Source: Hygrocybe punicea
Lineage: Eukaryota; Basidiomycota; Agaricomycetes; Agaricales; Hygrophoraceae
Assembly: GCA_963556145.1 (NCBI GenBank)
Contig: OY744461.1
Location: 1,984,001 to 2,048,000 of the forward strand
Length of the DNA: 64,000 nucleotides
Reading direction: 5' to 3'
Shown: positions 46,801-57,994 of the stretch, one piece after another
How positions within the stretch are numbered: position 1 is the stretch's first letter
Layout: each line of letters opens with the position of its first letter
Notes under the pieces: generated by a model
What the model was told of the DNA's origin: nothing
The model's input: only the letters and a program-made list of their open reading frames with translations
Database searches by the model: none
Position numbers and translations under genes: made by a program

Positions 46801-46975
46801 TAGTGATGGTACAGCCTGAGTTTGGTTCTGAACCTGAACCTACATGAACTGAACCTAAGTTCAGTTCAAGGTTCAGGGTAATGCCTGAACCGAACCTTGA
46901 GTTCAGTTCAAGGTTCAGTCAAGGAGGGAATCTTGTGAACCTGGTTCAAACCTGAACCTAATCTTTCACATATTA
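46801..46975. mobile_element. left end of a GGTTCAG-type hAT-like element
   Basis: It begins TAGTGATGGTACAGCCTGAG and continues with ggttcag/ctgaac units closely like the 35163-35895 element, including the gtgaacctggttc phrase. Inserted directly into the Tc1/mariner gene (left flank ttgaggac). A right end with the same flank was not found before 64 kb, so the element is truncated or interrupted. Confidence 0.7.
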
Positions 46976-47258
46976 GTCTAATTTCTGCTGAGTAGAGACT
47001 TAGTTTTGGTCCAACTATTTACTGACTTGAAAGTTCAGCACTATTAATAACAGAATCTAGATTAGTTAGAGTTTATACTGTTGCAATTAGTGCTTTTGTA
47101 ACAGGAATATCTGCAAACTTAAATAGATTTTAAAATGTAAAGTTGAAATTCAGCCTAGGATGCCATGTTGTGTGATTCAGTTATACTGATTGCACACACC
47201 TTACAGCATATCTTTTCCACAAGACATGGCTCAGCCGAGAGGGACAATTCCCACTCCG
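46976..47258. other. AT-rich spacer
   Basis: No gene; AT-rich interior probably belonging to the hAT-like element whose left end is at 46801. Confidence 0.4.
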
Positions 47259-47940
47259 AGTGGGCCAGCCAATCTTGGCCGACCAATATCTTTCTCCAGG
47301 GGAGATGGCTTGGCCGAGGGGTCTATGTTCTGAGGGACATGAGTTGGCCAAAGCAGGGGGATATATTGGCCAACCGGTCTGGATATTTTGGCTGGTCATG
47401 GGAGATGGATTGGCCGACCGGTCTGGGTATCTTGGCAGGCCATGGAACATGGATTGGCCGACAGCCCAGGGTAATTTGGCTGGCCATGAAAGGTGGATTG
47501 GCCGACGTGTCTGGGTATTTCAGCTGGCCATGGAACATGGATTGGCCGACGGGTCTGGGTATGTTGGCTGGCCATGAAAGGTGGATTGGCTGACAGGTCT
47601 GGGTATTTTGGTTGGCCATGGAACATGGATTGGCCGACCACACTGGGTATTTTGGTTGGCCATGGAACATGGATTGGCCGACGGGTCTCGGTATGTCGGC
47701 TGGCCATGAAAGGTGGATTGGCTGACAGGTCTGGGTATTTTGGTTGGCCATGGAACATGGATTGGCCGACCACACTGGGTATTTCGGTTGGCCATGGAAC
47801 ATGGATTGGCCGACGGGTCTGGGTATGTCGGCTGGCCATGGAACATGGATTGGCCGATGGGTCTGGGTATGTCGGCTGGCCATGAAAGGTGGATTGGCCG
47901 ACAGGTCTGGGTATTTCGGTTGGCCATGGATTGGCCAATC
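47259..47940. repeat. 44-bp minisatellite, about 15 copies
   Basis: The unit is ggccatggaacatggattgg followed by ccgacgggtctgggtatgtt and ggct, with variants (ggccatgaaaggtggattgg). The spacing measured at 47526 and 47570 is exactly 44 bp. Since 44 is not a multiple of three, every three units give a 44-residue peptide period, and long frames of 105-186 codons appear in all frames of both strands. These are artefacts of the repeat. Confidence 0.9.
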
Positions 47941-48046
47941 CTGGTTAGTATACCGTCAGCCATGGGACATGGGTTGGCAAATACCATATATTGGCTTGCT
48001 GGTCATTCTTGGCAGATGGTTATGGTCCAGTTGGTTAAAAATATAT

Positions 48047-48760
48047 TACACAGGGTGCATGGTAGCATACCATGTCACACAGTATCTTGAAAGTACTTGA
48101 CAAGTATACTAAATATCATTACCAGAACTTGCAGCATGGTATTGTAACAGTATTCAGATATAAACTACAATACTTGTGCTCAAATTCATCTGAAAGTATG
48201 AAGGAAAATGAGACTTATACCTTTTCAATAACATCAAGCCTTTTGTTTCACTACTTTTACTGTATTTACAGCAAAGTACTGTATAGTTTGGATAGAATAC
48301 TTGCAGCCTAAGATGAATCAAAGTATTAAACAAGTAAGGAAGTTGGGCCACCTTTACTATTAGGATACCTTTTGAATCCTATCAAGATACAGGATGAAAT
48401 AGTATAGTACTGTTGCCATATTTTGGATTTAAGATACTTTGTCAATACTTTTAAGATACTGTTTCAATACATTTAAGATACTGTGTCAATACTTTTAAGA
48501 TACTACTTCAATACTTTTAAGGTACTGTTTCAATGCATCTAAGATACTGTTCCAATATCCTTAAAGAACTTTGCAAAATAGTATAGTACTGCTGCAATAC
48601 TAGTCAGATACTTTGCAAAATGGTATTGGACAGTTATTTAATGCTAAAACCTGGGGAAATATGGGGCTGGGAATTAGGATTCTGAAGTTCTGGGAATTCT
48701 GAGTATTGGAATTCCAATACTGGGAATGCTAGGAATGGGCATTTCAAAGTGCAGGCTTTG
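48047..48760 (+). repeat. left arm of a 714-bp near-perfect inverted repeat
   Basis: This pairs base for base with 49101-49814 (coordinates sum to 97861 without indels over the part checked). Frames in the two arms translate to identical or almost identical peptides. AT-rich, with 22-bp tandem units at 48431-48562. The spacer includes the N gap. Confidence 0.9.
48431..48562. repeat. 22-bp tandem repeat, six copies
   Basis: Unit aagatactgtgtcaatactt followed by tt, with variants. The mirror copy lies at 49299-49430 in the right arm. Confidence 0.85.
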
Positions 48761-49000
48761 GGATGCTGAGAATTGTAATTCCAAGAGTTTGAGAAGTTTG
48801 GAAAGTAGAATTCTGAAATTGTGGGAGATGAGGGATTTGGAATTCAACAATTATGAGAATTGAAATCCTGAAAAAGTGCATATTAATGCAAATTCCAAGA
48901 TTGGGCATCCAAATTCAGGAAATTGGGAATCCAGATTCGGGAGATTGGGAATCCAGATGCGGGGAATTGGAAATCCATTCCAAATAATTCTGTGCAATTC
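48761..49000. other. spacer of the inverted repeat with attcc/ggaat repeats
   Basis: Contains short tandem units such as ttgggaatccagat (about 48920-48975) rich in gaattcc-like motifs. It is the sequenced part of the loop between the arms; no gene. Confidence 0.6.
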
Positions 49001-49100
49001 NNNNNNNNNNNNNNNNNNNNNNNNNNNNNNNNNNNNNNNNNNNNNNNNNNNNNNNNNNNNNNNNNNNNNNNNNNNNNNNNNNNNNNNNNNNNNNNNNNNN
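49001..49100. other. assembly gap of 100 N
   Basis: Exactly 100 N bases, the conventional placeholder for a gap of unknown size. It sits in the centre of the inverted repeat, where assemblers often fail. Confidence 0.98.
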
Positions 49101-49814
49101 CAAAGCCTGCACTTTGAAATGCCCATTCCTAGCATTCCCAGTATTGGAATTCCAATACTCAGAATTCCCAGAACTTCAGAATCCTAATTCCCAGCCCCAT
49201 ATTTCCCCAGGTTTTAGCATTAAATAACTGTCCAATACCATTTTGCAAAGTATCTGACTAGTATTGCAGCAGTACTATACTATTTTGCAAAGTTCTTTAA
49301 GGATATTGGAACAGTATCTTAGATGCATTGAAACAGTACCTTAAAAGTATTGAAGTAGTATCTTAAAAGTATTGACACAGTATCTTAAATGTATTGAAAC
49401 AGTATCTTAAAAGTATTGACAAAGTATCTTAAATCCAAAATATGGCAACAGTACTATACTATTTCATCCTGTATCTTGATAGGATTCAAAAGGTATCCTA
49501 ATAGTAAAGGTGGCCCAACTTCCTTACTTGTTTAATACTTTGATTCATCTTAGGCTGCAAGTATTCTATCCAAACTATACAGTACTTTGCTGTAAATACA
49601 GTAAAAGTAGTGAAACAAAAGGCTTGATGTTATTGAAAAGGTATAAGTCTCATTTTCCTTCATACTTTCAGATGAATTTGAGCACAAGTATTGTAGTTTA
49701 TATCTGAATACTGTTACAATACCATGCTGAAAGTTCTGGTAATGATATTTAGTATACTTGTCAAATACTTTCAAGATACTGTGTGACATGGTATGCTACT
49801 GTGCACCCTGTGTT
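49101..49814 (-). repeat. right arm of the 714-bp inverted repeat
   Basis: Inverse copy of 48047-48760; ends 40 bp from the stop of the KDZ transposase. A few substitutions are visible (for example in the peptide HSILKVLDKY against HSILKVFDKY), so it is not a pure duplicated read. Confidence 0.9.
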
Positions 49815-49854
49815 ACTTTCTTCTGTTCAACTATATCTTCTCTAATAATATGTA

Positions 49855-52800
49855 TTACTCCATCTTGTTGGAAAAGGCAGTTTCTGCTTGTGCTATCATA
49901 TTCCTCCACATTACCATTTGTTTTTCCGCATAACAGATGTGCCCCCTCAGTCCCAGACCAACTTTGTCACGACGTGCTTCCCATTGCACCTTCTGGTGTT
50001 GCAGCCAACGAATCACGTTACCCATTTCTGACTTGACGCTTTGCAATTCTTCAGACCACCGATCATATCTGGCCTTGCCACGGAGCCAGTTTACACGATA
50101 CACTGTATAGCAGTAAGATCTTCCATGAATTGCTGTAGCAGAACCATTCACCTTCTTGCATCCAATCATTGTCACCAGTATTATTCCTTTCTTTCCTCCG
50201 CCAGATCCAGGGCAGCTTGTGACTCCTCTGGCCCACTCTATTCTCCTCAAGCATATCACCACTCATCTTGATATCCTCCTGCCTCAGCACTTTGAAACGA
50301 TCCAAAATGTCTGCATTCCCCCCTAGATTGACCAATGCTCGACGAGCCTGCCTGTAGCTGGTGGCATATTTACCAACTTTTTGCTGGATGGCATGTATGT
50401 CGTCCCATGCTCGAGTCTTCTTCTTCTGGCTGTTTGCTCCATGAACAGAGGTTCGAAAGATTACCATTTTCTCACCCAGTGTCATCCTCAAGTTTTCCAA
50501 ACAATCGTTTGCTTGGCCCACCCTGAGTTCCACCTCCTGAGCCACCAAATTTTCCAAACCCAGCCGAGCACATTCCTCCACTCCTAAGGTCGATGGCATT
50601 GTGAGTCGGCAATTTTCTGGCCATTCTGCAACATGGTAATCATCTTCTTCGTCTACCCCACCCTCCTCATCCACATCCACAATCCAGTCATCAGCAGTGG
50701 GATCATAATTGACCAGATTACACTCATCCACATCTTCACCAAGTATTCCTTGTATTTTTCTGTGGAACGAGTCGATCCGAGACTGCAGTCTATTTCGCCG
50801 ATCCTCCAGATTTGCCTTGTCTGTGAAACTGCCCGTTTTTTGAACAGCACGAGCCGTTGTTTTCAGAGTATTCCTGTAGGGTAAACAAATGTCAAAGAGA
50901 CGATCGATGAGAATGAGGATACATCCTACTGTGCTTGTTCTATGTTTATTCCTTCATTTAAGATGGTCACCCGACCAGCCATTACATCTTTGGGATTCCC
51001 TGTCATCAGTCTCAATCTGATCTCAGCCTGCGATGGTGCTGGTGAAACATCATTACCGTGTCCAAAACACCAACACTTTACAAGACAAACCTTTCTCCAT
51101 TCTGACATCGAATACCCTCAAGTAGTCACCATGGAAATCCATTGCCCTTCTTTCTTCTTCCTTCCACTCCGCCAGCACTTGCTCATCCACAGTTTCGGAA
51201 AGCTCCTCAAAGGCTGCCTTCATTTCCTGCATTCCATCTACTGCTTTATCATATCGTTTCAACAAAGACCGAACTGTGTGACAGCTATGGTGATGATATG
51301 TATTGATGACATGCCTATGAATCACCTACCCATTCCTACCAACTTCTTCCAATTCGAATCCCTCATAAGGTCATCCAAGATCTCACGTCATTGGGATTTT
51401 GACATGAAACGAATAAAACTGGAAATCTTGTTGATGATAGCCCACAGTGTCTCCAAAATTTCACCATCCTGCTGACCAGCACCACGAACGAAGTTGAGAC
51501 TGAATAGGGCAAAACACTTGGCAACATGTGCACCAAGATGAAACTTGCCCACAGCCCCAATGATCTCAAGCGCCTCAGGGAGAGTGAGGTGGTCGGAATC
51601 GGAAACCCTTTTAGCAAAATTGATCAGCCAACTGCAGGCAATATCATATTCCACCAGTGCTTGGGTGATACCACTGTGGCACAGCCTATTGAGAGCGTTG
51701 CATATCGAATAATCAACGTTCATGTGTCTGGTGCAGACTCTTTAATAAATTTGTCACGATTCATAGCTCAAAATACATGACTAACCGTTCACCCTTCTGG
51801 AAGTCGACGACACTGTGGGGTACAAAGCAACCATGCTTGGCACATGCACATGCACCGATGCCAGTAGCGTATAAGTTATGACGATTGGCGTTTGCTTGGT
51901 TGACGGCCTTGTGATTGGAGCACTGTGACCTCTGATACATGATCATTGATTTAGCATTCACGAAATTCACAATTCGATAAATACCTCTTTGGACTCCAGG
52001 GAAGCTGCCGGATGAGCATGATAAGGTGCATCCTCAACCATATAGCCTTGTCCATCGATAAGCCCAACGTCGTCATCAGGCTTCCGCATGTTAATCTGCT
52101 CAGCTTTGAAATTGCCATCGACGACGATGCTGGGCCTGTAAAGCCACCTGTTTCCCTGTTTGGTGTGGAACTACATGAAAGCTGATCAGAATGACCCACT
52201 GATGCGGTCTATCCATCCAGTTCTGCGGAAGATTTATTCCTGGCTGGGGACATGCAGGGCAAAACAATGCCAGATCGCCATTACCAGGCTCCCTCTCAGT
52301 GTCATGCCCAAAGCCGAATCGTTTCTTGAGGTGCAAGTATCGCCACTGTCTTGACACCCTCATTAGCTCACGATAATGATCCTGAACACCATAACTCAGT
52401 ACTCCGTTCTGTATGCACAATGTAACAAAACAACTAGTATATCACGAACCGGCAATGTATCTGGAAATGCATTGGAAGACAGTCTCCTTAACTTGTTATA
52501 AAAGTTGTTTGCAGACATTTTGCACTCCATTGAATCAATGTAGAAATGATCCAGGAGCTGGAAAGTGAATGCTGACGACGGCCGTTTTGCTGTTGCAGGA
52601 TACAAATGCATTCGAAGTAGTTGAATATCTCGAGTGGGGGCATCTGGGCAGGAGCACCATCGGATTTGATGTCGGTAAATTCCATTCGTATGAGTGACAG
52701 TTATGATATCTTCCTCGGCGTGAACTGCCAAAGCCGGATCCAAATCGTTCTCCTCACCACCACCTGACATAAGAACATCATGCAGATATGTATCTTCGAC

Positions 52801-53418
52801 AGATGGCTGGGGGCCATCTTTTCTGTATGACGGACAATCGCCTCCACCATGGCCAAGACGCATGACCAGGCCAATCGTATTAAGGTCATGTTTCAGGAAA
52901 CATCTGCCGTTCCATATCTCAATTCTGTGGAATGGATTATGAATGTGTGTCTGCAAACAACAACGCTGGCAGAACGAAGGGCAACCATAGCAATCAGGGC
53001 AACGAATGGTGATATCGGCCATCAGACATGACTGGCATGTAACATCGGAAGGGGGGGCCTCAGATGATAAGAGTTCGGAGAGGTATTGCTTGTGAATCGC
53101 TTTCCAGGCTTCCATTTCATCATTCTGTGTCTAATTGACATGCAATCAAAATCAAGTCGTACAGATAATAGTTGTGTCAACCTTTCCACGCTTATTGCGA
53201 TGTCTCCTTGTCTGAGGGTCCTCCTCTTCCACAAACGACGTTGAGGGCAAGGGAAGATCTTCACTCCTATGTGATTGTTTTACAGGACTTGGCGGACGAA
53301 TAACTGGACGAGCCTTGACTGTCTTTCCACCTCGTTTCTTTTCCACCACCATAAATTCAACCTCTCTGGCAAATTCCTTTTTTTTTCCCGACCGGGAAAT
53401 GACTTTTGATTTCGGCAT
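49855..53418 (-). CDS. KDZ-family transposase (CxC2 cysteine cluster plus RNase H-fold core)
   Basis: ATG 53416-53418 gives MPKSKVISRSGKKKEF, a basic start. After an intron comes the KDZ cysteine cluster: TCQSCLMADITIRCPDCYG, CQRCCLQTHIHNPFHRIEIW and GRCFLKHDLNTIGLVMRLGH (about 53050-52850). The KDZ middle (LRMHLYPATAKRPSSAFTFQ) follows. Core motifs: VVDGNFKAEQ (about 52110, first catalytic Asp), CSNHKAVNQAN with GIGACACAKHGCFVP and VDFQKGER, EYDIACSWLINF (about 51640, second Asp) and GKFHLGAHVAKC, then QDGEILETLWAIIN (about 51460, likely Glu). The C-terminus has RSHKLPWIW and YRVNWLRGKARYDRW, stopping at 49855. Many 50-60-bp introns; no clear disabling stop was seen. It probably cuts and pastes this unit. 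It lies 144 bp from the Ulp1-like gene on the same strand. Confidence 0.87.
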
Positions 53419-53561
53419 GGATGAACAATAGTTAGATGAGTGTGGGAAAAGTGAGAAAATGACACGCCTTATAAAGACCAATACACGAGGCAAAACACAT
53501 GGATAATAATAAAGATTATTACGTCGCTTGATATACAAATACATTTGAGGACAGGAAAATG

Positions 53562-55400
53562 TTACAAATCCGATGAACTGTCAGAATCTGATACCATAGT
53601 TGGGGCCTCAAACCAACCGGGGACTAATTTAACATCACCGGATGAACCCTCCTTTCCTTCCAATACAACCCTTTCCAGCGCATCACCCTGAATGCAATTA
53701 CGAACAGCTTGCCTGCGCAACGCCCCCTGGAGTTCCTGACGGAGCGTGGGTATCCGCCCGTCTTGCCATGGATCTTTGGCAGCTCTGATAGCAATCTCGT
53801 CACCCAGCATGATGTTCATCATTTCTATTGGGTTTTCTAAGAAGATTCGGAGGAAGTGCAGCATGTAGATGCCGCAATCATCAAAATTCGGCTGGACAGG
53901 TACCTGAAAACAAACGTTCAATTCATTCACAACACGGAAGTTAGACGTGGTTCACCTTGGGGGTGATTCTCTTGATAGGTGCCAGCTTTTTCACCTGTCT
54001 GGTGTTCTTCGCAATGCAGGCTAGCCACGCATGAACCAGGGATATATCTTTTTGATGGTGTGCTGGGGGCAGTGAATCGAGAACAAATGTTACGCTAACC
54101 GACGATGAGTAAGTTCAATGCAAAGCTGAAATGGATAACTACGTGTGTAGTCCATCAGGAGGATTTTCTAACAAACATGCAGCAGGATTTGCCACGATAA
54201 TCAAATACCAGTGGTCACTGATGGTGAAGTGAGATGTTGCCTTCACGAAAACTGACTACACTCACCCAGTGGGCACAGGAAAGACCAAGTATGGGAGCGA
54301 AAATATGTCGATTGCCTTCGTCCACCTCTTCAAAGTCTTCACCCCGTTCTTCCTATGACCAGATTTAGAGGAAATGAAGTTATATGAACAACCAAGCAAC
54401 GTGCACCTCAGTTTCTCCATGAAAAAAGTAATGAATATGTGTATGTTTGCCAGCAACTCCGGCTAATGGATTGCTGCTTGCTGCAGAGCGTAACTGAAAC
54501 AGGGAATAAGCTACTGCACTGGAGGGTTGAAATGTACCTACTGGGTACCGAAATTAATCAGTTCGTCATCTAGCCAATCCTTTTCCAAATGTTGATATGA
54601 CATCCACGGAACAGCACCCCGCTCTGAGTATTTTGCAACAGTACACGTGTTTTCAAACCTAGAACACCTGAGGTGAGTGATGGGCCTGGCCATGGCAATG
54701 TGATGTACATGACCGCATCTGGCCTTTCATTCAACTGCAAAAATCGGCCATTGGTTTCGATGTCATTTCTGTTGAAGTAGAGATTAGTTGTGGTATGATG
54801 AATGTGTGATACTCACTGTAAATACTTGATGCTACTTTCGCCCAGTGTACTGGTGAGCAAACTGAGCAAATCCGCATACATATCTGATGTCCAGGATGCA
54901 TGCTCGTTGTCGAAATAAATGCCAATTTGATGTTTTGAAACAATCTCTGAGTATCAATTGCAGTCACATGTAAGCTTATTGAAATGGTGGCGTACCATTG
55001 TTCTCTCTGCCTAAAAACATGCATGTGGCTTTATCCACATGCCGAGAAACAAGCACATACAACACCAAGCCACGTATCTGCTCTTCATTTGGTTTGGTGG
55101 CCTACAAAATTACTTGAATATCAAGGGTGGGCTGTTGAAGACTGACAATCACCTGGCAACTGACAACATCGCGTTCCACCAATAGTTGCATGGTCACAGA
55201 GCTGTCCTCTGTCAAAATACAACAAACACTTGTATACGACAGTGAGTGATGATTAGGATGCTGAACATGATGACTTACCATGATCCTTTGCATTCAAACT
55301 CGACAGATGTGGTCCCTTCCGGAGATTTGTGGTAGGTGTTTTCACCAGAGACCGTGAAAAGGACGGGGAGTAGGAGAGATGGCATATTCGATTGATGTGA
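53562..55400 (-). CDS. Ulp1/SENP-type (C48) cysteine protease
   Basis: The C-terminal exon (about 53930-53562) carries VPVQPNFDDCGIYMLHFLR, the Q-N-x-D-C-G box with the catalytic cysteine. The preceding exon (about 54280-54150) gives DHWYLIIVANPAACLLE with the catalytic histidine, and before it SLPYLVFPVP, the strand leading into that motif. The tail is acidic (SDSDSSSDL). N-terminal exons between about 54460 and 55400 are not resolved; the most likely start is near 55398 (MPSLLLPVLF). Ulp1 enzymes remove or process SUMO; transposon-borne relatives are known in several eukaryotic DNA transposons, including KDZ. The same-strand position directly upstream of the transposase suggests it is part of the mobile unit. 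Confidence 0.75.
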
Positions 55401-55474
55401 GGTTATGCACGTGATGGTTGAGAACAAAGAGAGCTGTTCAATCATGTGATGCTGGGTCACATGTAATGTGGTCC

Positions 55475-55502
55475 CGTGACATCACACATGCTTGATGTCA
55501 CG
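55475..55502. promoter_or_regulatory. inverted repeat cgtgacatca / tgatgtcacg
   Basis: Perfect 10-bp arms (55475-55484 and 55493-55502) separated by cacatgct. It sits between the minus-strand protease gene and the plus-strand genes. The same arms recur in the 36-bp palindrome at 56467. A binding site for a dimeric regulator or the transposase is plausible. Confidence 0.6.
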
Positions 55503-55639
55503 CCGCTGTTGGACACATTTAACGCAGTAGGGAAATTGGATAGCAAAGAAGAGGTAATAGCAGCGCTGCACAAATTGCACATCCTCTATGAGATTGCTCA
55601 TTCCCCATGTAGCCATTATTCTATGTTTTCTAGTAGATA

Positions 55640-57760
55640 TGATACCCTAAAATGGGCATTTATTTTTATTTGGTCAGAAATCACCTTATTCCATCACATC
55701 CTGAGTCGCACCATCAACGTTGGCCAAGGTAATTTCTCTTGATTCCAACACACTACCATCTTGCTGCATGGCAATAATCACTGGTACGGCAGCAAATGAC
55801 AGCGCCGTTGTATCCTTGGTAGGGCGCTGTACCAGGGAAATGTGGAACGCCGCATTTACGGCGGTTCTTGTTGACATGCGGCCTGGTAAAGCTGCTGCTT
55901 TTCACGACATTGAATGCTTCCCCCAGTGTGTTTACAACATTACACTGACCCCACTTTTGATTGTTTAGGATGTGCCTGAAATCTATTCGTGTCTTTTCAT
56001 GCGGCCGTCACCGAACAAGAACAATATTCTGTCCAATGGCTTGGCATGATGCGATCGGAAGACGCAGGCCATGCACAAATGCCGTTCCTGAAAGGAGGCT
56101 GGCCACACATGTTTGGTGTGGACGAAAATGTTCGTATGCATATGGGATATTTCGTTCACCTAGCCACTAGGTTTGTTGCAGGTGTGCTACATCCCTTGAT
56201 TGTCGGTGAAACCTGTGAACGTTAATTTTCACCAACCGCCCACATATACAGTTGAAATCAAGGCAAAGGTGTTCATTATTTGGCAGCGACGCTGTAATTA
56301 AACGTCTGTGCAACAAAGTGCCATTCACAAGCTTCCTGCCCAGAGCATGAATTTCAAATGTAACAATATACAGTACTGACGTTTCCGTAACTACAGGCCT
56401 TTGCAACACTGCCATTTACGACTTTCCTAGCCAGTATATGAATGCACACAACAACGAGTCACGCCTGTGATGTCACGTTTGGACGTCCAAACGTGACATC
56501 ACGGACGTGACTTGTCACCATCCAAACTTGGCCACATCATGTGAGTCAAGTCATTTCACGTGATGAAAATCAACCGCGTTTGTCACGTGAACAAATACAA
56601 CCAATCACAAGCGCTGATTGAATTCTTTTTCCCATCCTTCGTTGTTTTCCCCCTCATCATTGTACATCCCACACTGCGAGATTGTTGTACCGGGCAACAA
56701 TCTCGCATTATGGGATGCCACGCACTTTAGGTTACATATCATTCTTCTACCCGAATAGTGAGTGGTTTGTTATGTCTCTGCTGAATGCCATTCACTTAGA
56801 ATATTCGTAAGTGACTGATTGTTTGTCACTGTGATTGATCTTCTACAGCTTCCTGCCAAGGTTTCCACATGCATTAATTGTGGAATCAGTACGTGCCAAA
56901 CTGATGGTGGCCGGTCCTCGGACATGGGTGCTTGCTGCTGCCAGTCAACCTGGAATGAAAAGGTGGGTGAATCTCACCGATTTGCTTGCCAGGCAACCTC
57001 CTTGCAACAGGCCTGGCGGTATACCCGTTTGCATCCAAGGTGTGTGTCTTCTCATTTTAATATTGCGCTTTTAGTAGTGATTCACTTTCATTACAGCTTC
57101 TCTTTCCATCATGTTTTGTGGCGGTGAATAGGCTTACTGACAATTTTACTGCATTCAGATAAGTTATCCATGAGCGCGAGTTGTGGCATCAGTGCGTGCC
57201 AAACTGGTGGTGGCAGGTCCTCAGACATGGGCACTTGCTGCCGCCGGTCAACCTGGAATGAAAGGGCGGGTGAATCCCCCTGATTTCCTTGCCAGGCAAC
57301 CTCCTTGCAGTGGGCCTGGCGGTATTCCTGGCTACAACTGAGGTGTGTGTCTGCTCATTTTAATATTACCCATGTTGACAGGTTGACTCACAGGTGATAT
57401 ACGTCGTCTTATAGTAGTGATTCCCTTTCATTACAGCTGCTCTGTCCATCATGTTTTGTCGCGGCAAATAGGCTTGCTGACAATTTTACTTATTTCAGAC
57501 CACTCCTTCATAGCGCAAGTTGTGGCATCAGTGCGTGCCAAACCGGTGGTGGCCCGTCCTCAGAAATGGGCGCTTGCCGCTGCCGGTCAACCTGGAATGA
57601 AAGGGCGGGTGAATCCCCCTGATTTCCTTGCCAGGCAACCTCCCTGTAGTGGGCCTGGTGGCCTTGTTGACGTCAAGAAAAGTAAGTCTTGCTGTACTTT
57701 TGACTATTCTATCATTCACCAAACGGCACAGGTATCAATCAGCTTATGAATGTGCATGGT
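55640..57760 (+). CDS. uncharacterised transposon-associated gene, multi-exon, with a triplicated exon
   Basis: Protein-like segments: LPSCCMAIITGTAANDSAV and MWNAAFTAVLVDMRPGKAAA (about 55740-55925), then TEQEQYSVQWLGMMRSED and GGWPHMFGVDENVRMHMGYF (about 56010-56160), then three copies of a segment like SVRAKLVVAGPQTWALAAAG followed by QPGMKGRVNPPDFLARQPPC. No family is recognised and the splice pattern is uncertain. The minus strand is also open at 55686-55877 (SLVQRPTKDTTALSFAAVPV), so the first exon could belong to the opposite strand. Confidence 0.4.
56220..56466. other. non-coding interval before the 36-bp palindrome
   Basis: No gene recognised. It contains a repeated gtgccattcacaag / tgccatttacgac phrase, possibly a decayed duplication. 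Confidence 0.35.
56467..56502. promoter_or_regulatory. 36-bp perfect palindrome
   Basis: gtgatgtcacgtttggac followed directly by its inverse complement, with no loop. It contains the tgatgtcacg arm of the 55475 repeat twice. Nearby are further cacgtga and gacgtgac motifs (56503-56600). Cruciform extrusion or binding of a dimeric factor is possible. Confidence 0.85.
56870..57680 (+). repeat. tandem triplication of an exon-intron unit (about 300-340 bp)
   Basis: Copies begin near 56875, 57177 and 57516 (offsets 302 and 339). Each has a coding-like block (gtggcatcagtgcgtgccaa ... ccaggcaacctcc) ending before a gtgtgtct donor-like site. The latter two are also preceded by a conserved non-coding block (ttcattacagc ... 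ccatcatgttttgt ... gacaattttact). Confidence 0.85.
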
Positions 57761-57994
57761 CTGTATATGTATATACACTGAATCTGCTCGGCATTGCCAT
57801 TTTTTGTGCTATATTGTGTGTTATATCATAGTTGGTCGTTCTTGTGACATGGCGAAATTGCTGTATGCAGCAAATTATTAAATGCTAAAAGTTCTAACCA
57901 TAATAACACCTTATTAAATTATACCGCCTCGAGGCCACCATGTGTACTAAAACTGACCTTCCCAATTCTCAACCAATCTCACTTCTCAACCATT

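Noticed and set aside
47181..48100. Repetitive open frames of 105-186 codons on both strands
   Set aside because: A 44-bp repeat cycles through three frames, so every frame stays open; the peptides only mirror the repeat.
48431..48562. Regular 22-bp repeats that might suggest a CRISPR array
   Set aside because: Units abut without unique spacers, the host is a fungus, and no cas genes are present; simple tandem repeat.
48072..49789. Pairs of identical 65- and 79-codon frames
   Set aside because: They are the same sequence in the two arms of the inverted repeat, AT-rich and without domain features; duplicated repeat rather than a gene pair.
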